Source: Nocardioides luteus
Lineage (GTDB): Bacteria; Actinomycetota; Actinomycetes; Propionibacteriales; Nocardioidaceae
Length of the DNA stretch: 64,000 bases
Direction: 5' to 3'
NCBI RefSeq assembly: GCF_015752315.1
Contig: NZ_JADOVJ010000001.1
Span: forward strand, 806,001-870,000
In this document: positions 60,211 to 64,000 of the stretch, piece by piece
Position numbering within the stretch: position 1 is the first letter of the stretch
Layout: each line of letters begins with the position of its first letter
Notes under the pieces: model-generated
Seen by the model: the letters and a program-made list of their open reading frames with translations, nothing else
Database searches by the model: none
What the model was told of the DNA's origin: nothing
Position numbers and translations under genes: made by a program

Positions 60211-60285
60211 TCGTGCGGTCAGGTTCGTTGGCGGAGCGTCGCCATGATGTGAGACCCCTGGACGCCGGAGAGTGGGCTCCTGTTT

Positions 60286-60301
60286 GATTTGGCAACAAAT
60301 C
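60286..60301. promoter_or_regulatory. Short inverted repeat upstream of SBP gene 1
   Basis: GATTTG and CAAATC pair around GCAA, ~50 bp before the gene. The word TTGAT with flanking bases also occurs before SBP gene 2. Confidence 0.35.
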
Positions 60302-60348
60302 GGTCACATCAGGCCGCATCCCCCTCCCTGGAACAGGATCCCCCTCCC

Positions 60349-61161
60349 ATGAACCAGACCAAGTTCGTCGTCGCCGGTGCCCTGGCGATCCTCGGCGCCA
60401 TCGTCTTCAGCGGCCGGCTCTCCGATCCGGCCCCCTCTGCGAGCGACAAGGCGAGCGCCACGGTCGGCGGCACCCTTCGGATCGGTGTCGACAGCGCCGA
60501 GCCGGCCTACTACAAGGTCGACGGGGTCGCCAAGGGCTTCGACTACCAGATGGCGCGCAGCGTCGCCGAGGGCATGGGCGCGGAGGCGGAGTTCGTGGAG
60601 ATGGACTTCAACGAGCTCCACCCGGCCCTTCGGGCGGGCAAGATCGACATGATCGGTGCCCAGGTCACCAAGACCGAGGAGGGGGAGCGGGAGTTCGACT
60701 TCAGCGCTCCCTACTTCGTGACGTACGTGTCCTTCCTCGCTCCCAAGGGGTCGACGATCCGGAGCCGCGACGACGTCGACGGCAAGAGCATCGCAGTCGT
60801 CGAGGGCACCGTCCACGAGCGTTACCTCCGGGAGCAGTACGAGGACGTGAACATCGTCAAGGCCCCGGATGCGGCGGCCGCGGTCACGTCGATGCGAAGG
60901 GGGGAGGCCGATGCGTTCTTCTACGGTGCTCCGTACTCCGCGTCGATCATCGAGGACTCGCCCATCCCGTTGACCGAGCCGATCGTCTACCAGGCCCAGG
61001 ACGCCCCGATCGGGTTCGTTGTCCGCGAGGGCGACGAGCGCAAGCAGCAGATCGACGGCGTCATCGAGGACATGGTCCTCAGCGGGGAGTGGCTGAAGAT
61101 CAAGACGGACTACTTCGAGGCGGATCCGCTCTCCGAGGTCTTCAAGGAAAAGGGCGTCTGA
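60349..61161 (+). CDS. Family 3 solute-binding protein, paralogue 1
   Basis: A 270-residue periplasmic-binding-type protein with a membrane anchor or signal helix (VVAGALAILGAIVFSG) and no lipobox Cys. The type 2 binding fold shows LRIGVDSAEPAYYKVDG, FDYQMARSVAEGMG, DMIGAQVTKTEEGEREF, FSAPYFVTYVSFLAP and GEADAFFYGAPY. Such proteins deliver amino acids to ABC permeases; none is nearby. ATG 60349 has AGGAT upstream. It is the first of three tandem paralogues. Confidence 0.9.
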   Translation: MNQTKFVVAGALAILGAIVFSGRLSDPAPSASDKASATVGGTLRIGVDSAEPAYYKVDGVAKGFDYQMARSVAEGMGAEAEFVEMDFNELHPALRAGKIDMIGAQVTKTEEGEREFDFSAPYFVTYVSFLAPKGSTIRSRDDVDGKSIAVVEGTVHERYLREQYEDVNIVKAPDAAAAVTSMRRGEADAFFYGAPYSASIIEDSPIPLTEPIVYQAQDAPIGFVVREGDERKQQIDGVIEDMVLSGEWLKIKTDYFEADPLSEVFKEKGV

Positions 61162-61223
61162 AGCGCGGAATCCTGTGTTTGAATACGAAGGATGACGAAT
61201 CAATCGATTTGGTGAACGATGCG

Positions 61224-61239
61224 CGTGATCTGTGTCACG
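61224..61239. promoter_or_regulatory. CRP/GlxR-like box upstream of SBP gene 2
   Basis: CGTGATCTGTGTCACG is a palindrome of CGTGA-N6-TCACG, close to the actinobacterial CRP consensus. It shares its central bases with the box before SBP gene 1. Confidence 0.5.
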
Positions 61240-61416
61240 GGCCACGGTGAAGGTTCAGACACGGAACGTAACGATGATCGTCGAAAACCTGGACGTGGGG
61301 GACTGGACAGGTGTTTGATGCAACCTCGTCCGGCCACTCGTGGCCAGCACGTCGTGGATTCTCGGCGCCGACGTGACGGGCATGCCCCACCATCCCGGAA
61401 AAAACAGGACTTTCGC

Positions 61417-62235
61417 ATGAACCACATCAAGCTTGTCGTCGCCGGCGCCCTGGCCCTCCTGGGGGTCCTCGTCATCGGTGGCTATTTTGCCGACCCGGCA
61501 CCGAAGGCGACCGAACAGGAGAGTGCCGCGGCTGGCGGCACTCTGCGGATCGGCGTGGACGGCACCGAGCCGGCCTACTACAAGGTCGACGGCGTCACCA
61601 AGGGTTTCGACTACGAGATGGCGCTCGGTGTCGCCGAAGGCATGGGTGCCAAGCCGGAGTTCGTCGTGATGGAGTTCAGTGACCTCTTCACCGCGCTCGA
61701 GGCCGGCGAGATCGACATGATCGGCGCTCAGGTCACCGAGACCGCGGAGCGGAAGCAGGACTTCGACTTCACGGCTCCCTACTTCGTGACGTACCTGTCC
61801 TTCCTCACCCCGGAGGACTCCACGATCAAGACGCGCGCCGACATCAACGGCAAGAACATCGCGGTCGTCGAGGGCACCATCCACGAGCGCTACCTCGACG
61901 AGCAGTACGAGAACGTCAACGTCATCAAGGCCAAGGACGAGGACACCGCGATCAAGGCGATCCAGGACGGCAAGGCGGACGCGTTCTTCTACGACGCCCC
62001 CTACACAACGCCGATCATCGCTCGCTGGCAGGACAGGTTCCCGCTGAAGGAGGCGATCGTCTACCCGGCCGACGACGCCCCGATCGGCTTCGTCATGCAG
62101 AAGGGCGACGGGCGCAAGGACCAGGTCGACGAGGTTCTCGAGCAGATGATCCTCGACGGGGAGTGGCTGAAGATCAAGAAGGAGTACTTCAAGGAGTACC
62201 CGCTCTCGGAGGTCTTCAAGGACAAGGGCGCCTGA
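61417..62235 (+). CDS. Family 3 solute-binding protein, paralogue 2
   Basis: A 272-residue protein very similar to paralogue 1 over its whole length: anchor helix VVAGALALLGVLVIGGYF, LRIGVDGTEPAYYKVDG, FDYEMALGVAEGMG, DMIGAQVTETAERKQDF, FTAPYFVTYLSF, GKADAFFYDAPY. ATG 61417 has AGGA seven bases upstream. It sits behind its own ~255-bp control region, so the paralogues are separate transcription units rather than an operon. A short hairpin follows its stop. Confidence 0.9.
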   Translation: MNHIKLVVAGALALLGVLVIGGYFADPAPKATEQESAAAGGTLRIGVDGTEPAYYKVDGVTKGFDYEMALGVAEGMGAKPEFVVMEFSDLFTALEAGEIDMIGAQVTETAERKQDFDFTAPYFVTYLSFLTPEDSTIKTRADINGKNIAVVEGTIHERYLDEQYENVNVIKAKDEDTAIKAIQDGKADAFFYDAPYTTPIIARWQDRFPLKEAIVYPADDAPIGFVMQKGDGRKDQVDEVLEQMILDGEWLKIKKEYFKEYPLSEVFKDKGA

Positions 62236-62248
62236 GCCTGAACCCGCT

Positions 62249-62265
62249 CGCCCCACTTTGGGGCG
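62249..62265 (+). terminator. Short hairpin after SBP gene 2
   Basis: CGCCCCA and TGGGGCG pair around CTT, 13 bases past the stop. No T run follows, so termination may be weak. Confidence 0.5.
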
Positions 62266-62277
62266 CCTGAAGTCCAG

Positions 62278-62283
62278 TAGCCT
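62278..62283 (+). promoter_or_regulatory. Candidate -10 box TAGCCT for SBP gene 3
   Basis: TAGCCT would start transcription ~66 bases before ATG 62356. No CRP-like site was seen here, unlike for the other two paralogues. Confidence 0.35.
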
Positions 62284-62355
62284 ACGATGCCCGCTGGCCC
62301 GGCTCGCCCCGGGTCGCGTGTCTCGGCGCACCCCTCCCCCACACCAGGACGTCGT

Positions 62356-63174
62356 ATGAAATCCCTGAAGTTCATCCTTGCGGGCGCGGTCACCCTTCTG
62401 GTGATCCTGATCGTGGTCTCCAACACGGTGGAGACGACCGGCCCGTCCTCCGCCAGGCGCAGCAGCGCTGCCGACGACGGAGCTCTCAAGATCGGCGTGC
62501 TGGACAGCAGGCCGGTGTACTACCACGAAGGATCCTCGGCCAAAGGCTTCGACTACGAGATGGCCCTCGGCGTCACGCAGTCCCTCGGCATCAAGCCGGA
62601 GTTCGTCCCGATGGACTTCGCCGATCTGTTCACCGCGCTCGACGCGGGCGACATCGACATGATCGCGTCCCAGGTGAGCGTGACCGAGGAACGCGAGAAG
62701 GTCTACGACTTCTCGCACCCCTACTTCGTCACCTACCTGTCCTTCACCACCCCGAAGGACTCACCGATCAAGAAGCTCAAGGACGTCAACGGCACCAGGG
62801 TCGCCATCGTGGACGGCACCGCGCAGGAAAGCATCCTCAAGGCGCGGTTCCCCAAGGCCGAGATCGTGAAGCGGAAGAACGAGGCGGCCGCGCTCGAGGC
62901 AGTCGCCTCGGGCAAGGCGGACTCGTTCTTCTACGACGCGCCGTTCACCGAGGGGCTGATCAAGAGTGCCCCGATCCCGATGGAGGAGCGGATCGTCTAC
63001 CCCTCCGACAAGGCTCCGATCGCCTTCGTCTTCCGCAAGGGCGACGGGCTCAAGGACCAGGCCGACGACGCGATCGACGAGATGATCGTCGACGGCACCT
63101 GGCTGCGGATCAAGACGGACTACTTCCGTGAGTACCCGCTCTCGGAGCGGTTCCGGGAGCAGGGCGTCGAGTAG
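62356..63174 (+). CDS. Family 3 solute-binding protein, paralogue 3
   Basis: A 272-residue protein, the most diverged of the three: anchor helix LKFILAGAVTLLVILIVVS, LKIGVLDSRPVYYHEG, FDYEMALGVTQSLGIKP, DMIASQVSVTEEREKVYDF, FSHPYFVTYLSF, GKADSFFYDAPF. Pocket residues differ from paralogues 1 and 2 (SRPVYYHEG for TEPAYYKVDG), so it may bind a different ligand. ATG 62356 has AGGA six bases upstream. No lipobox is present. Confidence 0.9.
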   Translation: MKSLKFILAGAVTLLVILIVVSNTVETTGPSSARRSSAADDGALKIGVLDSRPVYYHEGSSAKGFDYEMALGVTQSLGIKPEFVPMDFADLFTALDAGDIDMIASQVSVTEEREKVYDFSHPYFVTYLSFTTPKDSPIKKLKDVNGTRVAIVDGTAQESILKARFPKAEIVKRKNEAAALEAVASGKADSFFYDAPFTEGLIKSAPIPMEERIVYPSDKAPIAFVFRKGDGLKDQADDAIDEMIVDGTWLRIKTDYFREYPLSERFREQGVE

Positions 63175-63188
63175 CACGCACCACCCGC

Positions 63189-63194
63189 TAAGGT
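63189..63194 (+). promoter_or_regulatory. Leaderless -10 box TAAGGT for the DUF808 leader frame
   Basis: TAAGGT ends seven bases before ATG 63202, the same box and spacing as at 46478. Confidence 0.6.
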
Positions 63195-63201
63195 TCCGGT
63201 C

Positions 63202-63285
63202 ATGAGCGAGCGTCAGCGAGCGACAGTAAGCCTCAGGCCGTCGCCTCCGTATTATTCGCCCTTCGCGACGGAGGCGACGGCATGA
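63202..63285 (+). CDS. Leader peptide frame upstream of the DUF808 gene
   Basis: A 27-codon frame opening MSERQRAT and ending TEATA; its TGA overlaps the next ATG (ATGA). It shares the first eight residues, a central PP-Y-S motif and the TE ending with the manC leader, although the downstream genes are unrelated. Confidence 0.5.
   Translation: MSERQRATVSLRPSPPYYSPFATEATA
63237..63281 (+). promoter_or_regulatory. Hairpin masking the DUF808 ribosome binding site
   Basis: GCCGTCGCCTCCGT and ACGGAGGCGACGGC are exact reverse complements (14 bp) around a 17-base loop. The right arm contains GGAGG and ends at ATG 63282. Compared with the manC hairpin, paired bases have changed together. Confidence 0.7.
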
Positions 63286-64000
63286 GCGCCGGACTCTTCG
63301 CACTCCTCGACGACGTAGCCGCCATCGCCAAGCTGGCGGCTGCGTCCGTCGACGACGTCGGCGCTGCCGCCGGCAAAGCCTCGGCCAAGGCCGCGGGTGT
63401 CGTCATCGACGACACCGCCGTGACGCCGCAGTACGTCCACGGCATCGCCGCCGAGCGCGAGGTGCCGATCATCAAGAAGATCGCCCTCGGCTCGCTGCGC
63501 AACAAGCTGCTGATCATCCTTCCGGTGGCGCTGATCCTGGCGCAGTGGGCGCCGTGGGCGATCACCCCGATCCTGATGATCGGTGGTGCCTTCCTCGCCT
63601 TCGAGGGCGTCGAGAAGGTGCTGGAGTGGGTCCGGCCGCACGCGGAGACCCACGAGACGCCGGTCGTCCTCGAGGGGCCCGAGGCCGAGAAGACGATGAT
63701 CGCCGGAGCCGTACGCACCGACCTGATCCTCTCCACCGAGATCATGGTGATCGCGCTCAACGAGGTCATCGACCAGGGCTTCTGGATGCGCCTCGGCGCG
63801 CTCGTCGCGGTCGCCTTCCTGATCACGATCGTGGTCTACGGCGTCGTCGCCCTGATCGTGAAGATGGACGATGTCGGCCTCTCGCTCTCCCAGCGCTCCG
63901 GCGCCTTCGCCCAGCGGTTCGGCCTGGGCATGGTCTCGGCCATGCCGAAGGTGCTCACCGTGATCTCGATCGTCGGCACCGTCGCGATGCTCTGGGTCGG
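63282..64000 (+). CDS. DUF808 membrane protein, cut by the window end
   Basis: The first ~239 residues of a DUF808 (YedI-like) protein: MSAGLFALLDDVAAIAKLAA, VDDTAVTPQYVHG-like segment, RNKLLIILPVALILAQWAP, LMIGGAFLAFEGVEKVLEW, and further helices up to the window edge. The family has several membrane helices and no known activity. Translation is probably coupled to the overlapping leader frame. Confidence 0.9.
   Translation, partial: MSAGLFALLDDVAAIAKLAAASVDDVGAAAGKASAKAAGVVIDDTAVTPQYVHGIAAEREVPIIKKIALGSLRNKLLIILPVALILAQWAPWAITPILMIGGAFLAFEGVEKVLEWVRPHAETHETPVVLEGPEAEKTMIAGAVRTDLILSTEIMVIALNEVIDQGFWMRLGALVAVAFLITIVVYGVVALIVKMDDVGLSLSQRSGAFAQRFGLGMVSAMPKVLTVISIVGTVAMLWV

Noticed and set aside
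60349..63174. Complete amino-acid ABC uptake operon
   Set aside because: Three binding proteins are present but no permease or ATPase; the following gene is DUF808.

Overview
The window is high-GC actinobacterial DNA. The gene set (F420 biosynthesis, WhiB, LCP proteins, a Glf/GlfT2 galactan operon, DUF3499, DUF5719, DUF3105, TIGR03089) and the codon usage best fit Nocardioides or another member of Propionibacteriales; this assignment is inferred from content, not from a database search. About 57 coding features are supported. There are no rRNA or tRNA genes, no CRISPR array, no phage genes and no transposase gene. At least 17 genes have a TANNNT -10 box only 6-8 nt before the start codon, so much of the window is probably read from leaderless mRNAs; these boxes also helped choose start codons.

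Layout. 1-1271: end of a LicD/methyltransferase-like protein and a small coiled-coil protein. 1282-9689: stress signalling locus resembling Streptomyces osaB, osaA and osaC: a receiver protein with a coiled-coil tail, a giant cytoplasmic hybrid kinase with a nine-unit HAMP array, and a divergent RsbW-GAF-GAF-PP2C protein. 9686-19144: mostly housekeeping (HTH regulator, glmU, prs, Nudix hydrolase, LCP protein, aminopeptidase N, rplY, pth). 19147-23332: LuxR-type regulator, histidine kinase, response regulator and polyprenyl-phosphate sugar transferase, probably an exopolysaccharide control unit. 23415-29569: membrane Ser/Thr kinase with a NIT-like sensor domain, CysQ, START-like protein, dienelactone hydrolase, gluconate kinase, enoyl-CoA hydratase. 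29710-33041: two-component pair and ABC exporter joined by a matching 18-bp operator. 33141-45247: cell-envelope block with two LCP proteins, two GT2 enzymes, glf, glfT2, wzm, wzt and a PGRP amidase with VCBS-like repeats. 45434-45499: a 21-residue amphipathic microprotein gene. 45760-60172: TIGR03089, manC, DUF3105, fbiB/fbiA, whiB, a large membrane GT2 enzyme, DUF5719, zincin-like protein, DUF3499, manB, Trm112 and SIS protein, in much the same neighbourhood as Mycobacterium tuberculosis Rv3256c-Rv3268. 60349-63174: three tandem solute-binding-protein paralogues with no permease. 63282-end: start of a DUF808 membrane protein.

The genes work together mainly in envelope building. GlmU, ManC/ManB, Glf and the sugar transferase supply activated sugars; GT2 enzymes polymerise them; Wzm/Wzt exports; LCP proteins attach polymers to peptidoglycan; the amidase remodels the wall. 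Several sensor systems sit around this block.

The most unusual signals are non-coding or very short. (1) A module of TAAGGT box, leaderless reading frame starting MSERQRAT and a Shine-Dalgarno-masking hairpin, with its stop overlapping the next ATG, precedes both manC and the DUF808 gene. (2) The 21-residue microprotein has its own promoter and a strong ribosome binding site. (3) A ~355-bp repeat made of a long nested hairpin and three short AT-centred palindromes occurs twice in inverted orientation, bracketing the 29.5 kb that holds the envelope genes, with a third hairpin copy whose outer stem co-varies.
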